A stretch of DNA of 64,000 bases from assembly GCF_000818015.1 (NCBI RefSeq), contig NZ_CP007511.1:1164001-1228000 (forward strand), in the 5' to 3' direction. Source of the DNA: Stutzerimonas balearica DSM 6083 (GTDB lineage: Bacteria; Pseudomonadota; Gammaproteobacteria; Pseudomonadales; Pseudomonadaceae). Under the pieces are notes generated by a model that made no database searches, was not told the origin of the DNA, and saw only the letters and a list, made by a program, of their open reading frames with translations. Of the stretch, positions 9,171-19,594 are shown in pieces. Both the position numbers and the translations under genes were made by a program. The first letter of the stretch is position 1, and each line of letters starts with the position of its first letter.

Positions 9171-9977
9171 TTACTCGGCGAAGATGGCCTTATAGAAACG
9201 CATAGCGCCATCCCAGGAGCGGGCGGCAGCCTCTTCGTCATAACCAACCGGCATGCCGAACTCCTCGGCGATCTTGTCGGCACCCGGGTTGGTAAATGAG
9301 TGCAGTACTCCGGGGAAACTCACCAGTGTCAAATCGACTTCGGCATCCTGCATCTCTTTGACCAGGCTCGCCACCTGATCCGAGGGGACCAGCTTGTCGG
9401 CACCGCCGGTATACACCTGGACCCTGGCTTTTACGGACCCGGGCTCAGCCTGGAGGGGGCTGCCGAGCGCACCGTGGAAGCTGACAACGCCGTCCAGATC
9501 AACACCCATGCGCGCCATGTTGAGAACAACGGCACCGCCAAAGCAGTAACCTTGTGCTGCAATTCGGGACGCATCAACACTTTCGTGGTTCTTCAGGATG
9601 TCCATCGCCTTCATGAAGCGTGCCTTAACCTGGTCCATGTCCCTGGTGGCTTCCTGCATGAATTTCTGGGCAGTATCAGGGTGGTCGGCTTGTTTGCCAG
9701 AGCCATACATATCCAGTGCAAACGCTGTATAGCCGGCGGAAGCAAGCCGTTCTGCCTGATTTCGCGCGAATTCATTGTGCCCCCACCATTCATGGACAAC
9801 CAGAACCCCCGGACGCTTCTGCCCGAATTCATCATCCCAGGCCATGTAGCCGGTGAAGGTCTCGTCGCCGACTTGATATTCGATGGTTCTGGTTTGCGTT
9901 TCTGCCAGTACCTGCGTACTTGCAACAGTGAGTGACAGCGTGGCTGCTGCCAGTGCTGTTTTCAGGGTGCTCATCAT
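9171..9977 (-). CDS. Exported dienelactone hydrolase family protein
   Basis: The 268-residue alpha/beta hydrolase has a signal peptide (residues 1-25, cleavage after VLA) and the dienelactone hydrolase triad C145 (GYCFGG), D194 (GGADKLVP) and H226 (GVLHSFT), with the conserved HEWWG at 62-66. Such enzymes hydrolyse dienelactones or related esters; the export signal suggests a periplasmic detoxifying role. AAAGGAG precedes the ATGATG start. It is the last gene of the cassette between the two IS copies and lies 144 bp after the TetR gene. The substrate is not known. Confidence 0.88.
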   Translation of the reverse strand: MMSTLKTALAAATLSLTVASTQVLAETQTRTIEYQVGDETFTGYMAWDDEFGQKRPGVLVVHEWWGHNEFARNQAERLASAGYTAFALDMYGSGKQADHPDTAQKFMQEATRDMDQVKARFMKAMDILKNHESVDASRIAAQGYCFGGAVVLNMARMGVDLDGVVSFHGALGSPLQAEPGSVKARVQVYTGGADKLVPSDQVASLVKEMQDAEVDLTLVSFPGVLHSFTNPGADKIAEEFGMPVGYDEEAAARSWDGAMRFYKAIFAE

Positions 9978-10030
9978 CTGTTTGCTCCTTTTCGCTCGTT
10001 ATGAGTCAATTTGCGTAACGATTATGTACG

Positions 10031-10044
10031 GGTAGATATCGACC
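10031..10044. promoter_or_regulatory. Candidate TetR operator upstream of the hydrolase gene
   Basis: GGTAGATATCGACC is a 14-bp palindrome with one mismatched pair around GATATC, about 55 bp upstream of the hydrolase start. It shares GGTAGATA with the operator-like site in front of the GST gene. Minus-strand TTGGTC and TAATCG 16 bp apart are possible -35/-10 boxes overlapping it. Inferred, no experimental basis. Confidence 0.4.
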
Positions 10045-10121
10045 AAAGCTCACAGGAAATGTCGCCGGGTGAGCGAACACGAATTTAATCGCTCGCTCAA
10101 AGCGCGATTCCTGTCCCGTCG

Positions 10122-10688
10122 TTACTGGCAGCGGGCGCGCAGCAGTCGTGTTGCGGCATCAAACACGGCGGGCTTTTCTTCTGTCCGCGCTGCGAGATGA
10201 GCACCTTCCAGTGTGGCCAGGGTGGCGTGCGCCTCATCGGTCGGATCCTGGATGGCCGAGATTGACCCATCCCTTTGCCCAAGTTCGAACGTGGCCATCA
10301 ACCACCGTAGGACCATTGCTCGGACATCGCCGACTTTGGCGATAACCGCATCGCACAGGCTTGCGCGACTGATTGAAAAGGCAACACACAGGCACACGGT
10401 CTGGCCATCATGCAGCGCCGAGCGATACAGGGCAATCAACGCCTCAAGGCGTGCGCCGGCGTTGGCATGAGCTACCTCTATCTCGGCCAGGCCATGCTGC
10501 AGGTGGGTCCGATAGCGCTCGATCAAGGCTTCGGAGAGTTTCGCCTTGGTGGGAAAATGATAATGGATGGAAGCCTTTCGAATGCCGATAGCCTCAGCCA
10601 GATCCGCATAGCTGAACCCGTCAAAGCCCCGTGACCGGACGCTGTGTTCGGCAAGATCCATCAGAGCGGTTCTGGTATCCCGATTCAT
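10122..10688 (-). CDS. TetR-family repressor of the IS-flanked cassette
   Basis: The protein (188 residues from ATG at 10688) has a TetR helix-turn-helix at about residues 5-50 (SYADLAEAIGIRKASIHYHFPTK) and a ligand domain containing a CxC pair (TVCLCVAF), possibly sensing thiol-reactive compounds. An ATG six bases further up is also possible, but AGGT spacing favours 10688. It lies within the cassette between the GST/cupin genes and the hydrolase gene, all on one strand, and probably represses them. A half-site TTACCTGTCTA lies directly before its start, suggesting autoregulation. Confidence 0.85.
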   Translation of the reverse strand: MNRDTRTALMDLAEHSVRSRGFDGFSYADLAEAIGIRKASIHYHFPTKAKLSEALIERYRTHLQHGLAEIEVAHANAGARLEALIALYRSALHDGQTVCLCVAFSISRASLCDAVIAKVGDVRAMVLRWLMATFELGQRDGSISAIQDPTDEAHATLATLEGAHLAARTEEKPAVFDAATRLLRARCQ

Positions 10689-10837
10689 GGTCATTTACCT
10701 GTCTATGTGGTTCGCTCTCGCCGTTTCCGGGCCTGAAGCCCCCCCCTTGGGCGTTAACCGAGAGGGGCTGCCTCATGCCCAGGAACTCTCTGCCTATATC
10801 GCGAGTGCACAGCCCCCGCCAACCCTGATCCGGGCTG

Positions 10838-11506
10838 CTATACAGACGGTGCCCTGGCAAATCGCAGATGCCCGGTCTTCATCCAGAGCTTCGCGCCGTC
10901 GCCCCCGGCCCGCGCGGACAGCCGTTGCCCTTCGGGCAGCCGCAACCAGTCATGCTTGCCCAGCACCACGCCGTCCACCGTGACCACGCCATTGATCACC
11001 AGCAGCTCGATCCCGCCACGTGCCCCCGAGGTGAGCGTCGCACCCGCCTCGAGTTGGCTATAGGTGACGATCTCACGGTCATCCTCATGCAGCCTGGCAG
11101 TGGCAACGCCATCCACCGGGGCGTCCAGTTCGGCTTCCATATTCTTGCTGAACTGTGCGCGGTCGACCAGATCGAACTGCCAGAGTTTTACAAAGATCGT
11201 GCATCCCTGGTCAGAGCCTGGCGTATGGGAAGTGGTCGGGGGATTGCGCACATAGGTGCCGGCCGGAAAGTCGCCGTGCTCGTCCTGGAACACGCCATCC
11301 AGGACGATGAACTCCTCACCCCCGGCATGACTATGCGCCGAGAAATGGCTGCCCGGCGCATAACGCACGATGGTCGTGGCGCGGGCCACTTCACCCCCGA
11401 TCCGGTCCAGCATGCGCCGTTCCACCCCTTTCATTGGCGAGGGTTGCCATTCAAGCTGCTCTGAATGCATGACAACCGGCTTAGAGAAATCCGCATTGAT
11501 CTCCAT
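10838..11506 (-). CDS. ChrR-type double cupin protein
   Basis: The 222-residue protein has two cupin folds. The first (about 50-105) has the metal motif [14 protein letters not shown] with a later histidine in TTSHTPGS; the second (about 135-215) is degenerate. This matches cupins related to the C-terminal domain of the anti-sigma factor ChrR, but the zinc anti-sigma domain is absent. A perfect AAAGGAGG lies before ATG at 11506. It follows the GST gene by 54 bp and is probably co-transcribed. The ChrR-like cupin and GST pair suggests a response to singlet oxygen or electrophiles; this is inference. Confidence 0.82.
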   Translation of the reverse strand: MEINADFSKPVVMHSEQLEWQPSPMKGVERRMLDRIGGEVARATTIVRYAPGSHFSAHSHAGGEEFIVLDGVFQDEHGDFPAGTYVRNPPTTSHTPGSDQGCTIFVKLWQFDLVDRAQFSKNMEAELDAPVDGVATARLHEDDREIVTYSQLEAGATLTSGARGGIELLVINGVVTVDGVVLGKHDWLRLPEGQRLSARAGGDGAKLWMKTGHLRFARAPSV

Positions 11507-11560
11507 GAGATCGCCTCCTTTCACGTCTTCCACGCCTGTATTCAAGCCGAAGGACTCGGA

Positions 11561-12181
11561 TCACCCGGCAATCGACGGACGGGCTGCGATTTTTGCGCGC
11601 CAGGCCTGGAGATTGTTCAGGGACTCGGGGATTTCAATCTTGGCGAACTCCGCAAAACCCAGGCCGGCAAAGGCGGTGATGTCCGCGATCGAGAAGCTGT
11701 CGCCAGCAATAAACTCATTGTCCGCCAGAACGCGGTCCAGGTAGGCCATGGTTGCGCAGGCGACTTCCTTCTGCTTGTTGCCCCATTCAGGGCACTGCCA
11801 GGTCTCCAGAACCGGACCAAGCCCCGGGGTCGCGTGATGGAAATAGGCGCCCACCGCGTTCATCAGACCGTTCTCTGCGCGCAGATTCATCATCGAGATA
11901 CGAGCACGCTCCTTCGGGGTTGTGCCCATGAGTGACGGCCCCTCGAAAACGCCGTCGATATATTCCGTGATGGCGTTGCACTGGGCGATGCAGGTGCCGT
12001 CGTCTAGCTCCAGCAAGGGCACGGTGGCATCCGGGTTCTTTGTTCTGAATGCCTCGGAACGGTGCTCGCCGCCCATCACATCCACCGGGATGAATTCCAC
12101 CTGATTCGTTGCGCCTTTTTCTGCCAGGGCGATGCGAACGCGGAGCGGGTTTGGGAAGCCTTCGGTATCGTAGATTTTCAT
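11561..12181 (-). CDS. Glutathione S-transferase
   Basis: The 206-residue protein has an N-terminal thioredoxin-like domain (1-80, with NPLRVRIALAEKG and the glutathione-binding ATVPLLELDDGTCIAQCNAITEYI) and an all-helical C-terminal domain ending in LQAWRAKIAARPS. It likely conjugates or reduces electrophiles using glutathione. It is the first gene of the cassette operon, behind a promoter whose spacer contains a palindrome (12222-12237). Its sequence is less G+C-rich than neighbouring chromosomal genes, consistent with transfer. Confidence 0.9.
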   Translation of the reverse strand: MKIYDTEGFPNPLRVRIALAEKGATNQVEFIPVDVMGGEHRSEAFRTKNPDATVPLLELDDGTCIAQCNAITEYIDGVFEGPSLMGTTPKERARISMMNLRAENGLMNAVGAYFHHATPGLGPVLETWQCPEWGNKQKEVACATMAYLDRVLADNEFIAGDSFSIADITAFAGLGFAEFAKIEIPESLNNLQAWRAKIAARPSIAG

Positions 12182-12217
12182 GGAATTGACCTCTGTCGGG
12201 TTTAATAGACCAGAAGC

Positions 12218-12246
12218 ATATTACCTATCAGCAGGTAGATAAACAA
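12218..12246 (-). promoter_or_regulatory. GST promoter with operator in the spacer
   Basis: On the minus strand TTGTTT (12246-12241) and TAATAT (12223-12218) are 17 bp apart, a good sigma-70 promoter. The palindrome TACCTGCTGATAGGTA (12237-12222) fills the spacer and touches the -10 box, the classic position for a TetR-type repressor. The first gene starts 37 bp downstream. Confidence 0.7.
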
Positions 12247-12336
12247 GAGAAACAGCATGGTGCTTTGCCAGGACTACCTACAAAGAAGTTAGACATGCAT
12301 CGTAGTTTGGATAGGTTGGGCTATCTCTTGAGTGGA

Positions 12337-12482
12337 GATTATCTGAACGCCCCGCGCATGGCCCTGCGTGGCGACCGCAGCCACTTCATCTCGCTGGACA
12401 AGGTGATCCGCACCATGCGCCAGACCAGCGCCGACATGAAGAGCAAGTACAAGGAAACCGCCCGCGGCGGGCTGGCGGTGAA
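12337..12482 (+). pseudogene. 3' fragment of FMN-binding glutamate synthase family gene
   Basis: The frame reads [20 protein letters not shown], then a KVIRTMRQT helix and [12 protein letters not shown], the conserved C-terminal region of FMN-binding glutamate synthase-like proteins. It is cut by the left end of IS copy 2, just where the last few codons should follow. The upstream part of the gene is missing; bases 12250-12336 show no continuation. It is a passenger scrap marking an earlier IS insertion elsewhere. Confidence 0.6.
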
Positions 12483-13761
12483 GGGCACCTCGAATAACGC
12501 GAGGTTTTCAGTGAATCCGACCGCCAAATGATGGCCATGATCGAATTCGGTTCGATTTCTGCGGCGAATCACCGCTTTCCTGGGCGGTGTCGCCCCGTTT
12601 TTCTTCCGAATCGCCCTCTGCAGCGGCGATTCGGCCCACTCCGGGCGTCAGAAGGCCTTGATTCCCGCCTTCTGGAAGTACACCAGCCGCTTCAAGTTGT
12701 AGCAGGCCGCCATCATCGTCATCGCAAAGTTCGCGCGCCCCTGTCCGATGGTACGGATCAACTTGCCGCCCATCTGCTCGATGCTCGCGAACACGTGCTC
12801 CACTCGGGCACGCGTCTTGGCGATGCGGTGGTTGCGCCGTTGCTGACACTCGGAAAGGGGCTTGTTGCGGTACCCCTTCCTCTGGATCTGATTACGATAG
12901 CCGTGATCCTTGAGCCAGCCCTCCCGGTCTGCGCTGGTGTAGCCTCGGTCCGCATAGACATCGCGGCTCGTGTTGCTCCGGTCGATGAGCGCATCGAAGT
13001 GCTTGCTGTCATGGACGCTGGCCGTATCAGTCTCAACTTTGCGGATGATCTTGTACTTCTTGTCCACGTTGATCGAGAGCTTGTAACCGAAGTGGTTCTT
13101 GCCGTGCTTCTGCGTCCAGGTGGCATCCGTATCCTTCTGGCGCCGTTTGGCCGGCTTCCAGTCAGCCGGCATCGCGCCTTCCCTGACCAGCTTGTTCTCC
13201 TCACGGCTGTTACGTTGCTTGGGAGCAGGCACCAGCGTGGCATCGACGATTTGGCCGCCGCGGGCGATGAATCCGTGCCGGAGCAGTTGGGCCGTGACAC
13301 CGTCGAACAGGACCTTCGCGCCGGCGTCGCCGATGCGGTTCTCGAACGTCCACACGGTCGTTCGATCCGGAATATTGACCGCGCTGGCCAACCCGCAGAA
13401 TCGCTTGTAGCTCATCCGGTCAAGCAACTGGTACTCCATCTGTTCATCCGACAGGTTGTACAGCCGCTTCAATACCAGAATCCGCACCATCGTCTCGGTC
13501 GGATACGGCGGGCGACCGCCTTGCGGACTCACCGGACGCGGCGCTACCCGATCGACTTCCGCCGCAAGTGCCGCAAAATCGATGTACGACTCGATCTCGG
13601 CCAGCGGATCTCCAAGCGTGTCGATCTTCTTCCGATGATGTTCGTCAGCGAACAGGTCCGTCTTGATGGCAGTGCGCTTCTTCATGGCTGGTGTCAGAGA
13701 ACGAAATCAGGACAACGCAATTTTACCAATCGCAGGGGGGCCGAGGTTTTTCGAGGTGCCC
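12483..13761 (-). mobile_element. IS5-family insertion sequence, copy 2
   Basis: A 1279-bp copy of the element at 7883, same orientation, offset by exactly 4600 bp at the left end. The right end inverted repeat is GGGCACCTCGAAAAAC. Its left neighbour is a glutamate synthase fragment, its right neighbour a truncated pyruvate kinase gene, and no target duplication is seen (left TGAA, right TGTT), so the two flanks did not come from one insertion event. Confidence 0.92.
12648..13685 (-). CDS. IS5-family DDE transposase, copy 2
   Basis: Identical in protein sequence to the transposase at 8048-9085 (345 residues, D148/D246/E296). The reading frame is intact. A single silent base difference between the copies shows very recent duplication or gene conversion. 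Confidence 0.95.
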   Translation of the reverse strand: MKKRTAIKTDLFADEHHRKKIDTLGDPLAEIESYIDFAALAAEVDRVAPRPVSPQGGRPPYPTETMVRILVLKRLYNLSDEQMEYQLLDRMSYKRFCGLASAVNIPDRTTVWTFENRIGDAGAKVLFDGVTAQLLRHGFIARGGQIVDATLVPAPKQRNSREENKLVREGAMPADWKPAKRRQKDTDATWTQKHGKNHFGYKLSINVDKKYKIIRKVETDTASVHDSKHFDALIDRSNTSRDVYADRGYTSADREGWLKDHGYRNQIQRKGYRNKPLSECQQRRNHRIAKTRARVEHVFASIEQMGGKLIRTIGQGRANFAMTMMAACYNLKRLVYFQKAGIKAF

Positions 13762-14074
13762 TGTTGTCACCCGGCGTCTCGTCGAGATCCAGGCGGAAGG
13801 CCTGCCCGCGCGCCAGCTGCACCTTGCCCTCGGCGAAGCGGCCGACGCGCAGCTTGGGGCCCTGCAGATCCATGAGGATGCCGATCGGGCGGCCCAGTTC
13901 ACGTTTGACCTGGCGGATCCAGCCGAAACGCTCGGCGTGGTCGGCGTGCTCGCCATGGCTGAAATTCAGGCGGAACAGGTTCACGCCAGCTTCGACCAGC
14001 GCGCGCACATCGTCGGCGCAGCGGGTGGCCGGGCCGAGGGTGGCGAGGATCTTGACCTTCTTGTCGGGTGTCAT
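13762..14074 (-). pseudogene. pyk: 5' fragment of pyruvate kinase gene, cut by IS
   Basis: The first 104 codons of a pyruvate kinase remain: KVKILATLGPA, the substrate loop FRLNFSHG and MDLQGPKLRVG are clear. The frame then runs into the right end of IS copy 2. The B domain and the rest of the barrel with its catalytic lysine and metal ligands are missing, so no active enzyme can be made. It starts 20 bp after the ttuD stop, the normal end of Pseudomonas glyoxylate operons (gcl-hyi-glxR-ttuD-pyk). Another pyk elsewhere is expected. Confidence 0.92.
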
Positions 14075-14094
14075 GGCAGGCTCGCAGGAGCGCC

Positions 14095-15366
14095 TCAGGC
14101 GCTCGGTGGCAGGATCAGGATGGCGCGGAAATCGTTGACATTGGTGCGTGTCGGGCCGGTGACGATCAGGCTGTCCAGCGCGGCGAAGTAGCCATAGCCG
14201 TCGTTGTTGGCCAGTGCATCGGCCGCGCGCAGGCCCAGCGCCTCGGCGCGGGCGAAGCTGTCCGGGGTCATCAGCGCGCCGGCGTTGTCCTCCGAGCCGT
14301 CGATGCCATCGGTGTCGCCGGCCAGCGCGTAAACGCCGGGCAGGCCTTGCAGGGCTTCGGTCAGGCCGAGCAGGAACTCGGCGTTGCGCCCGCCGCGGCC
14401 GTTGCCGCGCACGGTGACGGTGGTCTCGCCGCCAGAGAGGATCACGCAGGGTGCGGCGATCGGCTGGCCGTGCAGCACCACCTGGCGGGCGATGCCGGCA
14501 TGCACCTTGGCCACCTCGCGCGCTTCGCCTTCCAGATCACCGAGGATCAGCGGGGTGATACCGGCGGCACGGGCCACCTCGGCTGCCGCATCGAGCGACT
14601 GCTGCGGCGTGGCGATCAGCTGGAAGTGGCTGCGCGAGAGCATCGGGTCGCCGGGCTTCAAGGTTTCCGAGCGCGGGTCCTCGAGCCAGGTGCGCACGTT
14701 GGCCGGCACCTCGATGTGGTAACGCTCGAGAATCGCCAGCGCCTCGGCCGACGTGGTCGGGTCGGCGACGGTGGGGCCGGAGGCGATCACCGTCGCTTCG
14801 TCGCCGGGCACGTCGGAAATCGCATAGGTGTACACGCTGGCCGGCCAGCAGGCCCTGGCCAGGCGCCCGCCCTTGATCGCCGAGAGGTGCTTGCGCACGC
14901 AATTCATCTCGCCGATGTGGGCGCCGGAGCGCAGCAGCGCCTTGTTGATCGCCTGCTTGTCGGCCAGCGAGATGCCTTCGGCCGGCAATGCCAGCAGCGA
15001 GGAGCCGCCGCCGGAGAGCAGGAAGATCACCCGGTCGCTTTCCTCGAGGTTGCTGACCAGGCCCAGTACGCGGCGGGCGACGCGCTCGCCGGCGTCGTCC
15101 GGCACCGGGTGCGCGGCCTCGACCACCTCGATGCGCCGGCAGTCGGCGTGGTGCTCGTAGCGGGTCACCACCAGCCCGGACAGCTCGCCCTCCCAAACCT
15201 TTTCGATGGCTTCGGCCATGGCCGCGGCCGCCTTGCCGGCGCCGATGACGATGGCGCGGCCGCTGCGGTCTTCGGGCAGATGGTCGGCCAGCACATGGCG
15301 CGGATGGGCGGCTTCGATGGCGCTGTCGAACAGCTGGCGCAGCAGGGCTTGGGGATCGATGGGCAT
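14095..15366 (-). CDS. ttuD: Glycerate 2-kinase (TtuD/GckA, MOFRL family)
   Basis: The 423-residue protein has the DUF4147 N-terminal domain (with VIGAGKAAAAMAEAIE and LLSGGGSSLL) and the MOFRL C-terminal domain (GGRNAEFLLGL, DTDGIDGSEDNAGA). It phosphorylates glycerate to 2-phosphoglycerate, the last step that delivers glyoxylate carbon to glycolysis. The gene is often labelled hydroxypyruvate reductase in Pseudomonas annotations; the domain content supports a kinase. ATG at 15366 follows AAGGAGCCAGAG. It is separated from glxR by 331 bp with a hairpin, so it may be partly independent. Confidence 0.9.
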   Translation of the reverse strand: MPIDPQALLRQLFDSAIEAAHPRHVLADHLPEDRSGRAIVIGAGKAAAAMAEAIEKVWEGELSGLVVTRYEHHADCRRIEVVEAAHPVPDDAGERVARRVLGLVSNLEESDRVIFLLSGGGSSLLALPAEGISLADKQAINKALLRSGAHIGEMNCVRKHLSAIKGGRLARACWPASVYTYAISDVPGDEATVIASGPTVADPTTSAEALAILERYHIEVPANVRTWLEDPRSETLKPGDPMLSRSHFQLIATPQQSLDAAAEVARAAGITPLILGDLEGEAREVAKVHAGIARQVVLHGQPIAAPCVILSGGETTVTVRGNGRGGRNAEFLLGLTEALQGLPGVYALAGDTDGIDGSEDNAGALMTPDSFARAEALGLRAADALANNDGYGYFAALDSLIVTGPTRTNVNDFRAILILPPSA

Positions 15367-15602
15367 CTCTGGCTCCTTGGTCTTTTCTTGCAGAGGGCCG
15401 ATTGCAGACCTTAACGCTCGGGCACGCAAGCGCTGAGGACTGAAATCGACCGCGCCCGGCATTCGAGCCGTGACATCTCCTGCCGGGCAGGTCGAGGTGC
15501 CACCCGGAGGTGGCGGATGAACCAGGCGCTGCGCAGGTTCCTGGTCGTGGGGGGACGCTGTGATTCCGGCCCCGCGCAGCGCTGGCTCAACCCTTTGAGC
15601 AC

Positions 15603-15621
15603 CGCGGCACCTTGTGCCGCG
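15603..15621. terminator. Hairpin in the glxR-ttuD gap
   Basis: CGCGGCAC CTT GTGCCGCG is a perfect 8-bp stem with a 3-base loop and no T run. The gap 15367-15697 holds no gene that I can support. The hairpin may attenuate or stabilise the operon message. Confidence 0.45.
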
Positions 15622-15697
15622 ACTACCACCGCCGGATGGATTGCTGTCTGTCTGAAGGCGGTCGTCGCAGATTCGGGTGCAGCGGGCTCGAAGCGGG

Positions 15698-16588
15698 TCA
15701 GTCCTTGCGGATCGAGAAGTTGGCCATGTGCTCCAGGCCCTTGATCAGCGCCGAGTGGTCCCAGCCGCTGCCGCCGATCGCCGCGCAGGTGCTGAATACC
15801 TGCTGGGCATTCGCGGTGTTGGGCAGGTTCAGGCCCAGCTCACGCGCGCCGTTGAGGGCGAGGTTGAGATCCTTCTGGTGCAGGGCGATGCGGAAGCCCG
15901 GATCAAAGGTGCCCTTGATCATGCGCTCGCCGTGTACCTCGAGGATCTTCGAGCCGGCGAAGCCGCCCATCAGCGCCTCGCGCACCTTGGCCGGATCAGC
16001 CCCATTCTTCGCGGCGAACAGCAGCGCCTCGGCGACCGCCTGGATGTTCAACGCGACGATGATCTGGTTGGCCACCTTGGCCGTCTGGCCGTCGCCACTC
16101 TCGCCGACGCGGGTGATGTTCTTGCCCATCGCCTGGAACAGCGGCAATGCACGTTCGAAGGCCGCTTCGCTGCCACCGACCATGATCGACAGGGTGGCGG
16201 CCTTGGCACCCACTTCGCCGCCGGATACCGGAGCGTCGAGGTACTCGGCGCCGGTGGCCTTGATCTTCTCGGCGAACTGCTTGGTGGCGGTAGGCGAGAT
16301 CGAGCTCATGTCGATCACCACCTTGCCGGCACCGACGCCGGCGGCCACGCCGTCGGCGCGGAACAGCACGTCTTCGACCTGCGGGGTGTCCGGCACCATG
16401 ACGATGATGAACTCGGCTTCCTGGGCGACTTCCTGCGGGTTGGCCAGGCCGATGGCGCCGGCTTCGGTCAGTTCGGCCGGGGCCTGATCGTGGTGCTGGG
16501 ACAGAAAGATCTGGTGGCCGGCTTTCTGCAGGTTGATTGCCATGGGCTTGCCCATGATGCCGGTGCCGATGAATCCGATTTTAGCCAT
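15698..16588 (-). CDS. glxR: Tartronate semialdehyde reductase GlxR
   Basis: The 296-residue protein is a beta-hydroxyacid dehydrogenase: the NAD(P) motif GFIGTGIMGKPMAINL opens the Rossmann domain, the substrate motif DAPVSGGEVGA follows, and the catalytic lysine is K171 in GQTAKVANQ. It reduces 2-hydroxy-3-oxopropionate (tartronate semialdehyde) to glycerate. It sits 64 bp after hyi in the gcl operon. ATG at 16588 follows GAGGAGAACACTC. Confidence 0.95.
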   Translation of the reverse strand: MAKIGFIGTGIMGKPMAINLQKAGHQIFLSQHHDQAPAELTEAGAIGLANPQEVAQEAEFIIVMVPDTPQVEDVLFRADGVAAGVGAGKVVIDMSSISPTATKQFAEKIKATGAEYLDAPVSGGEVGAKAATLSIMVGGSEAAFERALPLFQAMGKNITRVGESGDGQTAKVANQIIVALNIQAVAEALLFAAKNGADPAKVREALMGGFAGSKILEVHGERMIKGTFDPGFRIALHQKDLNLALNGARELGLNLPNTANAQQVFSTCAAIGGSGWDHSALIKGLEHMANFSIRKD

Positions 16589-16652
16589 GAGTGTTCTCCT
16601 CGATTCTGTAGGGGGCAGGCCGCGCAGCGGCCTGCGTTGCCGGGTGAGCGTG

Positions 16653-17435
<783 letters not shown>

Positions 17436-17513
17436 GGTTTTCTCCTGATCTGTAGGGATCACATTCGGTTCTGCATTGCGGTGGCGTGGTGGCCACCCTG
17501 GGTGTTGCGTTTG

Positions 17514-17601
17514 CGGTGGATATGCTTCGCGATATCCACTCTACGGTTGCACTGCGCTGGCGTGGCGTAGGGTGGATAACGCCGCTTGCGGCTTACCCAC
17601 C
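17514..17601. repeat. Inverted pair of GTAGGGTGGATA-type REP hairpins
   Basis: Two related hairpins lie in the gcl-hyi gap. The first (17514-17545) pairs GTGGATAT with ATATCCAC around GCTTCGCG and ends in CTCTACG; the second (17567-17601) runs GTAGGGTGGATAACGCCG to CGGCTTACCCACC. They are in opposite orientation, like a BIME, and belong to the repeat family seen at 44.2, 47.1 and 53.6 kb. Confidence 0.75.
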
Positions 17602-17614
17602 GTGTCGCATGGCT

Positions 17615-19396
<1,782 letters not shown>

Positions 19397-19594
19397 GGTT
19401 CTTCCTCCTGATTCTTGGAATCTGTTCACGATCTGCTGCGCGTCGGCCCTGCTGCGTTAGGAGCAGATCGCTAGCTCGCTGGATCGTGGCTGTCTTTTTA
19501 TTCGATAGTTTTTCTACGTGGCCCAAGCATGCCGCCCTGTATTCTGTGGCGGAATTGGCCGAGACTTCAGTTCTGTCGATATCAGGAGTATCGA

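Noticed and set aside
7883..13761. A classical composite transposon with direct target duplication
   Set aside because: Bases outside the two outer ends (ATAC and TGTT) do not match, so a single insertion of the whole unit is not shown; I describe it only as composite-like.
14095..15462. Start of ttuD at 15462 and hydroxypyruvate reductase as product
   Set aside because: The ATG at 15366 has a good ribosome site and begins family similarity; the domains are those of glycerate 2-kinase, not of a dehydrogenase (no Rossmann motif).
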